Source: JABFRJ01 sp031374735 (GTDB taxonomy: Bacteria > Pseudomonadota > Alphaproteobacteria > Rhizobiales > Hyphomicrobiaceae). From it: a stretch of DNA of 64,000 nt. Of the stretch, positions 7,706 to 17,101 are shown piece by piece. Location: assembly GCA_031374735.1 (NCBI GenBank), contig JANMGQ010000033.1, positions 100,611 through 164,610 of the forward strand, given 5' to 3'. The translations under genes and the position numbers were made by a program. A model generated the notes under the pieces. That model did not search any database. It was not told where the DNA came from and saw nothing but the letters and a program-made list of their open reading frames with translations. How positions within the stretch are numbered: the stretch's first letter is position 1; every line of letters begins with the position of its first letter.

Positions 7706-9034
7706 TTACGCGGTCGATACTATGTTCGCCTCTGCCTTTAGGCGAACTTGCTCTATTCGTTGGATCCACTCTTTGCGATCGGTGTCCGACAGCAACCCGT
7801 CTGGGATCCGCTCGGCAAGGTACGCGTGTGCGTCGCTAATCGACAGCCGCGCTTGGCCAGGGTTTCCGCTGACCAAGTTCGCTTCGGCAAGTTTGTAGTG
7901 TGCCTCCATGTACAGGACGGCAGCAACCTTGCTTGAAGTCGATACATTGTCGGGGCGCCTTATCTCGGTCAGCCGACCACGGAGGCGGTCAATCGCCTCG
8001 AGGTCACCGATCGCCCTATAAATCGAGAGCGCGCGGCCGTAAGAATGTCCCGCATTTGCGGGTGCCTGTATTTCAGTTTCGATGTCCCCGCTTAGTTCGA
8101 ATGCGATTGCCAATTCGCGATCAGTGGATGATGTTTCGCCGGGATTGCAGTGTTGCTCAAGTAGCGAACAGGCAGTGTCTATTTGCGGTCGTGCGATCTT
8201 TCTCAACCAAGATTCGATTTCCTTAACACTTCGGTCCTCGCCCTTTCGTTCATCAAACATGCATCTTGCGAGAAGTGTCCGCGCGACGCCTTCTTGGCGG
8301 GCGTATCCACATTGGGCCGCAGATTCTGCCCAGCCAGTAGCCAACTCCAACAGCCCGTCGCGATTGGAAGTCTTTTCCAACTCGCTGACACAGGCTCGAA
8401 ACACCTGCGGATCGGACTTGTCGAACGATGCAGCCTTGCGAAGTTCGGCTACAGCCTTGCGTCGTGAGTTGTCTCTGTCGACGCCTTCATCCGCAGCCTT
8501 CGAACACTTTAGACCTCGCAGAAGATGAGCTGTCGCCATCTCCTCTTGGACTTGCTTGAACGCGCGGCTGGCAATTTCCTGTCGTTTTACGAGCTTGGCG
8601 TAGTTGCTGCTTGTGGAAATCGGTTCCGTATCGATGTCATCGATGTAGTTTCTCAGACGCCACTGCAGAAGGCGAAGGCGCATCCGGTCTGCCCAGGTGT
8701 TCCCTTCGACCGCCGCCGCTACGCGGTTCTCGAACTCAGCGAGCAAAAGACTGCGATGCTGTGTGATCCGCTGTTGGCATCGAACGAGGAAGCGACTGAG
8801 AACCCCTGGCAGCCGCCTTTCGGTTTGAAGGTAAAGCTGAAGGAGACCATACGAGGCGCCGCTTGCTGAGCCTACCAAGCCGACATGTTTGGGATCCAAC
8901 TGCTCCAACAGCTTCAAAATTTGGGTCTTCAACTCCATCGCATTGCCCGAGCCCGACATGATCAGGGCAAGCGCAAAGAACAATGCCAACGCAAGTAAGC
9001 TTAGAGACCAATGAAACCAAGACCGACGCAACAT
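7706..9034 (-). CDS. Membrane-anchored hypothetical protein with helical repeats
   Basis: This 442-residue protein starts with a transmembrane segment (LSLLALALFFALALIMSGSG, about residues 10-29). A second, weak hydrophobic stretch lies around residues 50-67. The rest is a mainly alpha-helical region rich in Leu, Ala and Glu. The pattern around residues 170-430 looks like degenerate TPR/SEL1 helices (e.g. AGHSYGRALSIYRAIGDLEAIDRL). The base composition is visibly lower in GC than its neighbours, with more AT-ending codons, which suggests recent acquisition. No catalytic motif is visible and no partner gene is adjacent. Confidence 0.75.
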   Translation of the reverse strand: MLRRSWFHWSLSLLALALFFALALIMSGSGNAMELKTQILKLLEQLDPKHVGLVGSASGASYGLLQLYLQTERRLPGVLSRFLVRCQQRITQHRSLLLAEFENRVAAAVEGNTWADRMRLRLLQWRLRNYIDDIDTEPISTSSNYAKLVKRQEIASRAFKQVQEEMATAHLLRGLKCSKAADEGVDRDNSRRKAVAELRKAASFDKSDPQVFRACVSELEKTSNRDGLLELATGWAESAAQCGYARQEGVARTLLARCMFDERKGEDRSVKEIESWLRKIARPQIDTACSLLEQHCNPGETSSTDRELAIAFELSGDIETEIQAPANAGHSYGRALSIYRAIGDLEAIDRLRGRLTEIRRPDNVSTSSKVAAVLYMEAHYKLAEANLVSGNPGQARLSISDAHAYLAERIPDGLLSDTDRKEWIQRIEQVRLKAEANIVSTA

Positions 9035-9182
9035 GACAGACTCCGCACCAATACGGAGACAGCTTGCCGTTTGTCCGTCATCGCCTCAACATTGACGTGC
9101 AGCCGACATGCATTCGAGCCGGGACGTGTTGCCGCCCGGATACAGAGGCGCTGGCGAATGGGTCGGAGCGACACAAGCGCCC

Positions 9183-11090
9183 CTACGCCCGCACCACACC
9201 CACCTGCCCCGTGCCCAAGGCCGCGAGGGCTGTTTTGACGATGCCGGCTGCGTCCAAGCCGGCCTGGGCGTACATCTTGTCGGGCTTGTCGTGGTCGAGG
9301 AACACGTCGGGCAGCATCATCGGGCGCACCTTCAAGCCGCGATCAAGCTGACCTGTCAGCGCCAGATGCTGCAGCACGAACGTGCCAAAGCCACCCGTGG
9401 AGCCCTCCTCCACGGTGATCAGCACTTCGTGATGATCGACGAGCTGTTTGATGAGCTGCGCGTCGAGTGGTTTGGCGAAGCGCGCGTCGGCAACCGTCGT
9501 CGACAGGCCCATGGCGCCGAGCTGGTCCGCAGCCTTCAAGCATTCCTGCAGGCGCGTGCCAAATGATAGCAGCGCGATCTTCGAGCCTTCGCGCACAACG
9601 CGGCCGCGGCCGATCTCCAGCGGCACGCCGACAGCCGGCATGTCGATGCCGACGCCTTCGCCGCGCGGGTATCGGAACGCGCTTGGCCGATCGTCGATGG
9701 CGACGGCAGTTGCCACCATGTGCTTGAGTTCGGCTTCGTCGGAGGCGGCCATGATGACGAAATCTGGCAGGCAGCCGAGATAGGCGACGTCGAACGAACC
9801 TGCATGGGTCGGCCCGTCGGCGCCAACCAGCCCGGCGCGGTCGAGCGCGAAGCGCACAGGCAGGCGCTGGATCGCAACGTCATGTACCACCTGATCGTAG
9901 GCGCGCTGCAGGAACGTCGAATAGATTGCGCAGAACGGCTTGTAGCCCTCGGTTGCAAGGCCAGCGGCAAACGTCACGCCGTGTTGCTCGGCGATTCCGA
10001 CATCGAAGGTGCGTTCAGGGAACTCCTTGCCGAACAGGTCCAGCCCCGTGCCTGATGGCATGGCGGCGGTCACCGCGACGATCTTGTCATCCGTGCGCGC
10101 CTGCTCGATCAGCGCGTCGGCGAACACGCGTGTGTATTGCGGCGCATTCGGCTTCGCCTTAGCCTGCGCACCGGTGATGACGTTGAAGGTGTTGACGCCG
10201 TGATACTTGTCGGCGGCGGCTTCGGCGGGTGCGTAGCCTTTGCCCTTCTTGGTCACGACGTGGACGAGGATCGGGCCCTGTTTGGCATCGCGAACATTCT
10301 TCAGCACCGGCACCAGCACGCTCAAGTCATGGCCATCGATGGGGCCAACATAATAGAAGCCCAGCTCCTCAAACAGCGTACCGCCGGTCCAATAGGTGCG
10401 GGTGAATTCCTCGGCGCGCGCGGCGCGGCGCTCCCACTGCTCCGGCAGTTTCGCCGCCAACTGCTTACCGATCTCGCGCAGATGCAGGTACGTGCCCGAG
10501 GACGTAATCCGGGACAGATAACGCGACAGCGCGCCGACAGGCGGCGCGATGGACATATCGTTGTCATTGAGAATAACAATCAGCGGCTCGTTGCGCGCGC
10601 CTGCGTTATTCATGGCCTCGTAGGCCATGCCGGCACTCATGGAGCCGTCGCCGATCACCGCGACCACATGGTTGCTGCGCTTGTCGAGATCACGCGCCAC
10701 AGCCATCCCGAGACCGGCGGATATCGACGTCGACGAGTGCGCGGCGCCGAAGGGGTCGTATTCGCTCTCGCCACGCTTTGTGAAGCCGGACAAGCCGCCG
10801 CCCATGCGCAAGGTGCGGATGCGGTCGCGGCGGCCGGTCAATATCTTGTGCGGATAGGCCTGATGGCCGACGTCCCAGATCAACCGGTCGTCCGGCGTGT
10901 TGAACACCCAGTGCAACGCAACCGTCAGTTCAACGACGCCGAGGCCGGCGCCGAGATGACCGCCGGTGACGGACACGGCATCGATCGTCTCTTGGCGCAA
11001 TTCATCTGCTATTTGGCGAAGGTCTTTCTCCGGCATCCGCCGCAGGTCTGCCGGTGACGCGATCTTGTCGAGCAGCGGCGTTGCGGACAT
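9183..11090 (-). CDS. dxs: 1-deoxy-D-xylulose-5-phosphate synthase
   Basis: This is the first enzyme of the MEP isoprenoid pathway. It condenses pyruvate and glyceraldehyde 3-phosphate with thiamine diphosphate. The length of 635 residues is normal. The cofactor motif VIGDGSMSAGMAYEAMNN is around residues 146-163. The transketolase region has FDVGIAEQHGVTFAAGLA (with the catalytic Glu) and DRAGLVGADGPTHAGSFD. The AGGAAG ribosome-binding site supports the start at 11090. The usual alphaproteobacterial neighbours xseB and ispA are absent, so dxs appears to be transcribed alone. Confidence 0.97.
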   Translation of the reverse strand: MSATPLLDKIASPADLRRMPEKDLRQIADELRQETIDAVSVTGGHLGAGLGVVELTVALHWVFNTPDDRLIWDVGHQAYPHKILTGRRDRIRTLRMGGGLSGFTKRGESEYDPFGAAHSSTSISAGLGMAVARDLDKRSNHVVAVIGDGSMSAGMAYEAMNNAGARNEPLIVILNDNDMSIAPPVGALSRYLSRITSSGTYLHLREIGKQLAAKLPEQWERRAARAEEFTRTYWTGGTLFEELGFYYVGPIDGHDLSVLVPVLKNVRDAKQGPILVHVVTKKGKGYAPAEAAADKYHGVNTFNVITGAQAKAKPNAPQYTRVFADALIEQARTDDKIVAVTAAMPSGTGLDLFGKEFPERTFDVGIAEQHGVTFAAGLATEGYKPFCAIYSTFLQRAYDQVVHDVAIQRLPVRFALDRAGLVGADGPTHAGSFDVAYLGCLPDFVIMAASDEAELKHMVATAVAIDDRPSAFRYPRGEGVGIDMPAVGVPLEIGRGRVVREGSKIALLSFGTRLQECLKAADQLGAMGLSTTVADARFAKPLDAQLIKQLVDHHEVLITVEEGSTGGFGTFVLQHLALTGQLDRGLKVRPMMLPDVFLDHDKPDKMYAQAGLDAAGIVKTALAALGTGQVGVVRA

Positions 11091-11333
11091 GAGGTCTTCC
11101 TGTCTCGCGCCTGTGTCGAAAATCGGCGGCGCGCCTGCACTTTGCCAGATTAGCGTTGATTTTCAACGATCCCCGGCATTCATCCCTAAACCAGGCCGCT
11201 GGCGAAAAGAAGAAGCTGGAAGCTCCAACCAAGTCCCACTCGACGGCCGTCTTTGCCATCGACATGTCCTGGTACGCTCCGCGATGTCCAGCCGGATCGC
11301 CCGGACCTATTGCCGCCCTCTCGATTTTGCAGA

Positions 11334-11681
11334 TCAGGGAGGCAGGCCCTTGTTCACCGCGTCGGCGTAGATCATGAGGCCGAAGTAGGCCGCGTTGACC
11401 AGAAACCAGCATAGGAAGAAAACGTAGGTCCACCGCTGCTGAGACGCGACGTCAGCGCCATAGCGGCCGACAGCAATATCACGCGCCATTGCCGCCACTT
11501 GGCGCGGGGGCGCGCGAACACCCATCCTGTTCTGACGCTTCATCAGATCGCGACCGGCAGCCGTCTCGCGCGACTTTCGATGATACCAAAGCGCCATCAC
11601 AATTGGCGGCAGCACAAGCAAAGCGAGGCCGATGACCAAATACCACAGGCGAAAACTCGGATCTCGAAACACATGCCACAT
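11334..11681 (-). CDS. Small membrane protein with two transmembrane helices
   Basis: This 115-residue protein has a helix at about residues 10-33 (LWYLVIGLALLVLPPIVMAL) and another near 85-108 (WTYVFFLCWFLVNAAYFGLM). Between them lies a basic cytoplasmic-type loop. The start at 11681 was chosen because it follows the strong ribosome-binding site AAAAGGAGAG. The upstream extension to 11810 has none. Function unknown. Confidence 0.75.
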   Translation of the reverse strand: MWHVFRDPSFRLWYLVIGLALLVLPPIVMALWYHRKSRETAAGRDLMKRQNRMGVRAPPRQVAAMARDIAVGRYGADVASQQRWTYVFFLCWFLVNAAYFGLMIYADAVNKGLPP

Positions 11682-11844
11682 CGTGTGGCTCTCCTTTTGA
11701 ACTTTGCCGAGACCTGCATCGCGAACCGCATGCGCCGACACAGAAAATTTTTTGCCCGACCGAATGCGCCGCGGCAAGCCCGCTCGACGCCGTTGCCTGA
11801 CTGTGGCCATAGACGTCCATCATAACGGCCGAGATGGTGAACCG

Positions 11845-12879
11845 ATGAAACTCGCAACGCTCAAGAATGGCACGCGCGATGGCGTGCTGATGATCGTCTC
11901 GCGCGATCTGACGCGCTGTGTCGCAGCACGTGATGTCGTGCCGGATCTGACCACGATGCAGCAGCTACTCGACGCCTGGGCGATGGCCGCCCCGAAACTG
12001 CAGCCGGCCTCAGATGAATTGAACGCCGGGCGCAGCCGCGCGCCTGTGCAGGTCTTCGACGCAACCGCCGCCATGGCGCCGCTGCCGCGCGCCTATCAGT
12101 GGTGCGACGGCTCCGCCTACGTCAACCACGTCGAACTGGTGCGCAAAGCCCGTGGCGCCGAGATGCCCGGCAGCTTCTGGACCGACCCGCTGATGTATCA
12201 GGGCGGCTCTGACACCATGATTGGCGCGCGCGACGACATCCTGGTCGCCGACGAGGCCTTTGGTATCGACCTTGAGGGTGAGGTGGCCATTATCACAGAC
12301 GACGTGCCCATGAGCGTCAGCGCCGATGTGGCCGGCCGCCACATTCGACTAATCATGGTGGTCAACGACGTCTCGCTGCGCAACCTGATCCCGAACGAAC
12401 TCGCCAAAGGTTTCGGCTTCTTCCACGGCAAACCGTCAACGGCGTTCTCGCCCGTTGCTGTCACACCCGACGAACTCGGCGCCGCTTGGAAAGATGGCAA
12501 AGTGCACCTGCCGCTGCGCGCCGCCATCAATGGCCAGCCGCTCGGCCATCCCGATGCCGGCGTTGACATGACGTTTTCGTTCCCACGGCTGATCGCGCAC
12601 GCCGCCAAGACGCGCCGGCTCGCCGCAGGCACGATCGTCGGCTCGGGCACGGTCTCGAACAAGAGCGCGGATGGCGGACCGGGCAAGCCGGTCAAAGAGG
12701 GTGGCCTCGGCTACACCTGTCTCGCCGAAGTGCGCACCATCGAGACCATCGTCGGCGGCAAGCCTGTCACACCGTTTCTGAAGTTTGGTGACCGCGTTAC
12801 CCTCGACATGAAGGACGCAGCCGGACACTCCATCTTCGGCGCCATCGACCAGAGGATCACGAAATATGCGGGCATTTGA
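11845..12879 (+). CDS. Fumarylacetoacetate hydrolase family protein
   Basis: This 344-residue member of the FAH superfamily consists of Mg2+-dependent C-C hydrolases or decarboxylases. The N-terminal part has MKLATLKNGTRDGVLMIVSR. The catalytic fold shows metal-ligand-like acidic residues in IDLEGEVAIITDDV, then VNDVSLRNLIPNE, GFGFFHGKPSTAFSP and GTIVGSGTVSNK. In related bacteria such proteins serve aromatic catabolism, but no homogentisate genes are nearby, so the substrate is open. The ATG at 11845 fits the family start. It overlaps the next gene by 14 nt, implying coupled translation. Confidence 0.88.
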   Translation: MKLATLKNGTRDGVLMIVSRDLTRCVAARDVVPDLTTMQQLLDAWAMAAPKLQPASDELNAGRSRAPVQVFDATAAMAPLPRAYQWCDGSAYVNHVELVRKARGAEMPGSFWTDPLMYQGGSDTMIGARDDILVADEAFGIDLEGEVAIITDDVPMSVSADVAGRHIRLIMVVNDVSLRNLIPNELAKGFGFFHGKPSTAFSPVAVTPDELGAAWKDGKVHLPLRAAINGQPLGHPDAGVDMTFSFPRLIAHAAKTRRLAAGTIVGSGTVSNKSADGGPGKPVKEGGLGYTCLAEVRTIETIVGGKPVTPFLKFGDRVTLDMKDAAGHSIFGAIDQRITKYAGI

Positions 12880-13219
12880 CATCTCCGGCGTCGGCCTCGC
12901 CCTGCTGCTCGTGCCGCTCTACGGCTGGCTGCTCGGTCGCTTTGCCGGCCGGCGTGACTGGCGCATCGGCGGCGTATTGGTGCTCGGGTTGGTGCTGGTG
13001 GCCCTCGTGCAAGTTGCCATCCTGGCGGGGCAATGCCTGATCGAGGGACAGACCAGCGCCATCGGCAAAAGCTTCATGTTCCTGCTCGAGCGGCGCGGTA
13101 TGGAGGCGCTGGTCAACCCGGAATTCCCGGTGTTTCTGTTTGTGCTCGGCACGTTCGTGACCATGCTTGGCTGGTCGGCGACACCGGTCAAAAAGGCGCG
13201 CGATACCGTTGTTGCGTGA
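12866..13219 (+). CDS. Small integral membrane protein
   Basis: This 117-residue protein has three hydrophobic segments (about residues 8-24, 34-54 and 88-104). Its start lies inside the 3' end of the FAH-family gene, after AGAGGATC, so the two are probably translationally coupled. The family is not recognised. It could be an accessory membrane component for the same pathway, but that is only a context inference. Confidence 0.65.
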   Translation: MRAFDISGVGLALLLVPLYGWLLGRFAGRRDWRIGGVLVLGLVLVALVQVAILAGQCLIEGQTSAIGKSFMFLLERRGMEALVNPEFPVFLFVLGTFVTMLGWSATPVKKARDTVVA

Positions 13220-13286
13220 TGGCGTAGCGGGCGCATCTGACGGCTGCTAGATGGAGGTCCGTCGACCACGTCGAAAGCCCTCCCCG

Positions 13287-14852
13287 ATGCCCGCAGCCGT
13301 CCCGACCGACATTCAACTCCAGATCATGTGGAACCGCCTCATTGCGGTGGTGGAAGAGCAGGCGCAGACACTGTTGCGCACCGCGTTCAGCCCCATCGTG
13401 CGTGAGGCGGGTGATCTCTCCGCCGGCATTTTCGACCGGCACGGTCGCATGCTGGCCCAGGCCGTCACGGGCACGCCCGGCCACGTCAACTCCATGGCCG
13501 AGAGCGTCAAGCATTTCATTGCCCACTTCGGCCTCGAGAGCATGAAACCGGGCGACGCCTACATCACAAATGATCCCTGGATGGGCACGGGGCACTTGAA
13601 CGACTTCGTCATAACCACGCCCTGCTTCCACAAGGGCAAACTGATCGGCCTGTTCTCGTGCACGTCGCATCTGATGGACATTGGCGGCATCGGCTTTGGT
13701 CCCGACGGCACCGACGTGTTTATGGAGGGGCTCTCGATCCCGTTTCTCAAGATCATCGAGGAGGGCCGCGTCAACGAAACGCTGATGGCGATGATCCGCG
13801 CCAACACACGGCTGCCCATCGACACCGTCGGCGATGTCTACTCGCTCACAGCCTGCAATGACGTCGGCTGTTTGCGCCTCGTCGAGATGATGGAGGAGTT
13901 CAAGCTCGACGACCTCGATCATTTGGCCGACCACGTCTGCACCAAGAGCGAAGCGGCCGTGCGCGCCGAGATCGCCAAGCTGCCCAAGGGCACGTGGCGC
14001 GCCGACATGATGACGGATGGCTACGATGCGCCGATCAAACTCGTCGGCACTGTCACCGTTTCAGACACCGGCATCCATGTCGATTACACCGGCACCGATC
14101 CGCAGACGCGGCGTGGCATCAACGTGCCGCTGTCGTACACGACCGCCTACACGGTGTTCGCGCTGAGCTGCATCGTCGGCGCGCGCATTCCCAACAACGC
14201 AGGCTCACTCGCGCCGCTCACCGTTTCGGCACCCGAGCGCTGCATTCTCAACGCGCAAAAACCCGCCGCCGTCGCCATCCGCCACATCCTCGGCCAGATG
14301 CTGCCCGACGTGGTGTTCGGTTGCCTCGTGCAATGTATCCCGGATCGCGTGCCGGCCGAGGGCACGTCGTGCCTGTGGAACCTCAACGTGCGCGGTGCCG
14401 TGAAGGGCGGGGCGGGCAGCAACTACGGCTTCACCATGGCCGTCACGTCGAACGGCGGCACGGGCGCGCGTCCCACGCAGAACGGTCTCTCAGCTACGGC
14501 CTATCCCTCAGGTGTAAAAGGCACGCCGGTCGAGATCGCCGAGCAGATCACGCCTCTGATCTTCTGGAAAAAGGAGCTGCGCGACAACTCCGGCGGCGCG
14601 GGCAAAACGCGTGGCGGCCACGGCCAGCACATCGAGATCGAAAGCGGCATCGGCGAGCCGTTTGAACTGCTGGCAGCCTTCGACCGCATCGACTATCCGC
14701 CCCGCGGCCGCCTCGGCGGCGCGCCAGGTGCGGCAGGTTCAGTCGGCCTCGCTGACGGGACGAAACTGCGCGGGAAGGGAACCCAGCGGATTGAGCCCGG
14801 TCAGCGGCTGGTGGTGAAAACGCCAGGCGGCGGCGGGATGGGGCGGGTGTGA
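13287..14852 (+). CDS. Hydantoinase B/oxoprolinase family protein
   Basis: This protein of about 521 residues matches the HyuB subunit, which with HyuA carries out ATP-dependent hydrolysis of hydantoin, oxoproline or similar rings or carboxylates acetone-type substrates. Visible motifs are FDRHGRMLAQAVTGTPGHVN, AYITNDPWMGTGHLNDF, DYTGTDPQTRRGINVPLSYT and the glycine-rich end KTPGGGGMGRV. The usual hyuA is not on either side. The ATG at 13287 gives the family-like start (IQLQIMWNRLIAVVEEQ). An ATG at 13251 adds 12 residues, and its own GGAGG cannot serve it. Confidence 0.88.
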   Translation: MPAAVPTDIQLQIMWNRLIAVVEEQAQTLLRTAFSPIVREAGDLSAGIFDRHGRMLAQAVTGTPGHVNSMAESVKHFIAHFGLESMKPGDAYITNDPWMGTGHLNDFVITTPCFHKGKLIGLFSCTSHLMDIGGIGFGPDGTDVFMEGLSIPFLKIIEEGRVNETLMAMIRANTRLPIDTVGDVYSLTACNDVGCLRLVEMMEEFKLDDLDHLADHVCTKSEAAVRAEIAKLPKGTWRADMMTDGYDAPIKLVGTVTVSDTGIHVDYTGTDPQTRRGINVPLSYTTAYTVFALSCIVGARIPNNAGSLAPLTVSAPERCILNAQKPAAVAIRHILGQMLPDVVFGCLVQCIPDRVPAEGTSCLWNLNVRGAVKGGAGSNYGFTMAVTSNGGTGARPTQNGLSATAYPSGVKGTPVEIAEQITPLIFWKKELRDNSGGAGKTRGGHGQHIEIESGIGEPFELLAAFDRIDYPPRGRLGGAPGAAGSVGLADGTKLRGKGTQRIEPGQRLVVKTPGGGGMGRV

Positions 14853-14855
14853 AGA

Positions 14856-14990
14856 CTACAGGCGACCGCCCGGGCCCTTCGAGAAGGTGTTTGGGATGCA
14901 TGTCGTGGTCGTTACACCGAGGACACCGCCCGAGACGAAACTCACGACAGCAACACTGATGACGATGGCAGTGACGGCTTTCTTGCTCAC
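14856..14990 (-). CDS. Small exported peptide (44 residues)
   Basis: A GTG start at 14990 follows a strong GAGGAGATC ribosome-binding site at 7-8 nt spacing. The product begins MSKKAVTAIVISVAVVSFVS, a Lys-Lys n-region and hydrophobic core of signal-peptide type. A small-residue stretch GGVLGVTTTTC follows, then a glycine-rich tail. It ends 3 nt from the end of the convergent hydantoinase B gene. The single cysteine is not in a good lipobox. Its reality rests on the ribosome-binding site and composition. I know no homologue. Confidence 0.55.
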   Translation of the reverse strand: MSKKAVTAIVISVAVVSFVSGGVLGVTTTTCIPNTFSKGPGGRL

Positions 14991-15520
14991 GAATGATCTC
15001 CTCAAGTTGATCCGAGGGCGACAGTATCGCCCGCCGATGACGCAATCTTGAAGAGATCAGGCTAACGCCCGTTCAGGTTTATGACCTGTGATACCCGTGG
15101 CGAAAATTTCTGACTGAAGACTTATCCCACCCACTGTCATGGCCGGGCTTGTCCTGGCCACCCATCGCGCGACGCGCGCGGCGGCGCTTATGGTGTTGAG
15201 CCGTCTCAACGAGCTGACACCAGCTGCGTGCGCTGCACGATGGGTGGCCGGCACGAAGGGCCGGCCATGACAGTGTGGGGAGGCATATCCGTCAATAATT
15301 CTGGCCGCTGATATGAGGTCGCTCCGGCCGGCTTCTCCCTGACCGATGACCGCGCTCTTTTCGCCTTCGCCCATAGCGGTGAGCGACAACTTTTGTCCCC
15401 GCAATCGCCCACAGGGAGATATCGATGCTCCCGCGACGTCCCTTGACCTTCGTGGCTTGCCGCCTCACCCTTGCCACGGCTGGGATTGAAAGATCCGGCT
15501 CTGGTGAAGGGATGCCGTTC
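14991..15520. other. Gene-free 530-nt interval with a long inverted repeat
   Basis: No supported gene lies between the small exported peptide and SpoVR. The left part should carry the promoter of the leftward small gene. The middle is occupied by the inverted repeat at 15132-15275. Open frames crossing it are antisense extensions of the SpoVR region. Confidence 0.6.
15132..15275. repeat. Long imperfect palindrome of the GTCATGGCCGG type
   Basis: The left arm (15132-15167, starting CACTGTCATGGCCGG) matches the reverse complement of the right arm (about 15238-15275, ending CCGGCCATGACAGTG) with a few mismatches. The inner 70 nt contains further short pairings (e.g. GCGCGACGCGCGC). Intergenic palindromes with TCATGGCCGG ends are frequent in Hyphomicrobiales genomes. 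No open frame or transposase is inside, so a MITE- or REP-like element is the best description. Confidence 0.75.
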
Positions 15521-17092
15521 ATGAGCGACCTGAAGCTGCCGCCCCGCAAGACGTCCTCGGTCAAACCGCTGTGGGACGGCCCTGAGTGGGACTTTGCGCT
15601 CATCGATCGCGTGTATGAGCAGATGAAGGAAATCGGGCTCGGCGAGATGGGCTTGTCGATCTATCCGAACCAGATCGAGGTCATCACGGCAGAACAAATG
15701 CTGGACGCCTATTCGTCCATCGGCATGCCCGTGATGTATCGCCACTGGTCGTTCGGCAAACGTTTCGCTTACGACGAAGCCATGTATCGCAAAGGCCGCA
15801 GCAGCCTCGCCTTCGAGATCGTCATCAACTCGAACCCGTGCATCAACTATATCATGGAAGAGAACTCCATGACCATGCAGGCGCTGGTGATTGCGCACGC
15901 CGCCTTCGGCCACAACCACTTCTTCAAGAACAACTACCAGTTCCAACAGTGGACCCAGGCCGATCACATCATCGACTATCTGGCGTTCGCCAAGGACTAC
16001 GTCGCGGAGTGCGAGGAGCGCTACGGTGAAGCCGCTGTCGAGACGACGCTCGATTGTGCTCACGCCCTCATGAACCAAGGCATCAGCCGCAACATGATCC
16101 CGCGCGCGCGTGACCTCGCCAAGCGCGATGCCGTGAAGCAGGCCGAGCGCGCCGAATACAACGAGCGAAACTACGATGCCGTCACCGCGCGCACCATGCC
16201 CGATATCAACAAGGGCGAACCCGCGCCAAAGCCGACGGCTGCACAAAACGAAGCCAAGCGCCTCGGATTGCCCGAAGAGAACTTGCTCTACTTCCTCGAG
16301 AAGAATGCGCCGAAACTCGCGGATTGGCAGCGAGAACTGCTGCGTATTGTGCGCAGTCTCGCGCAATACTTCTACCCCCAGCGCCAGACCAAGGTGATGA
16401 ACGAAGGCTGTGCGACGTTCGTGCACTACGAGATCCTCAACCGCATGTATGAGCGCGGCTGGATCACCGACGGGTCGATGCTGGAATTCCTGCACTCGCA
16501 CTCATCCGTGGTGTTCCAGCCAACATTCAACGACCGTCGCTACTCCGGCATGAACCCTTATGCGCTCGGTTTTGCCATGATGCGCGACATCCAGCGCATC
16601 TGCGTGGAGCCAACGAGCGAGGACAAAGACTGGTTCCCCGATTTCGCCGGCAACGGCGACTTCATGGGCACGCTGCGCGATGCCTGGGCCAATTATCGTG
16701 ACGAGAGCTTCATCCAGCAGTTTCTGTCGCCGAAGCTGATGCGCGATTTCCGCTTCTTTGCCCTGAAGGACGACGCGCGCGATCCGGCTGTGCGCATCAC
16801 GGCGATCCACGATGAGCGCGGCTACAAAGACGTCCGCCGCCGCCTCGCACGCAGCTATGACGTGGCGGCGCTCGATCCGGATCTGCAGGTCACAGACGCC
16901 GACTTGTCGGGCTCCCGGCGCCTCGTCATCACGCATACGGTCCGCAACGGCATTACGCTGGATAAGACCGAGTGCGAGCGCACGATGCAATGCATCGCGC
17001 AGCTGTGGGGCTATCGCGTCCGCCTGGTCGAAGTCGACGTCGAATCGGGCCGCGTACTCAAGGAACACGAAGTGCTGCCGATGCCGGTGTGA
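15521..17092 (+). CDS. SpoVR family protein
   Basis: This 523-residue protein is a SpoVR homologue. In Bacillus SpoVR acts in spore cortex formation. In proteobacteria it is usually found with the kinase PrkA and the VWA protein YeaH in a stress operon. Family features here are WDFALIDRVYEQMKEIGLGEM, YRHWSFGKRFAYDEAMYRKG, HAAFGHNHFFKNNYQF and EGCATFVHYEILNRMYERGW. The ATG at 15521 has AAGGG at 9-nt spacing. The ATGs at 15512 and 15425 are less well placed. Neither prkA nor yeaH is adjacent. Confidence 0.92.
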   Translation: MSDLKLPPRKTSSVKPLWDGPEWDFALIDRVYEQMKEIGLGEMGLSIYPNQIEVITAEQMLDAYSSIGMPVMYRHWSFGKRFAYDEAMYRKGRSSLAFEIVINSNPCINYIMEENSMTMQALVIAHAAFGHNHFFKNNYQFQQWTQADHIIDYLAFAKDYVAECEERYGEAAVETTLDCAHALMNQGISRNMIPRARDLAKRDAVKQAERAEYNERNYDAVTARTMPDINKGEPAPKPTAAQNEAKRLGLPEENLLYFLEKNAPKLADWQRELLRIVRSLAQYFYPQRQTKVMNEGCATFVHYEILNRMYERGWITDGSMLEFLHSHSSVVFQPTFNDRRYSGMNPYALGFAMMRDIQRICVEPTSEDKDWFPDFAGNGDFMGTLRDAWANYRDESFIQQFLSPKLMRDFRFFALKDDARDPAVRITAIHDERGYKDVRRRLARSYDVAALDPDLQVTDADLSGSRRLVITHTVRNGITLDKTECERTMQCIAQLWGYRVRLVEVDVESGRVLKEHEVLPMPV

Positions 17093-17101
17093 GCGCCGGC
17101 C

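Noticed and set aside
15206..16501. Leftward frame of about 430 codons opposite spoVR
   Set aside because: It is antisense to a well-supported SpoVR gene and runs through the palindrome. Its Arg/His/Val-rich composition is typical of a shadow frame.
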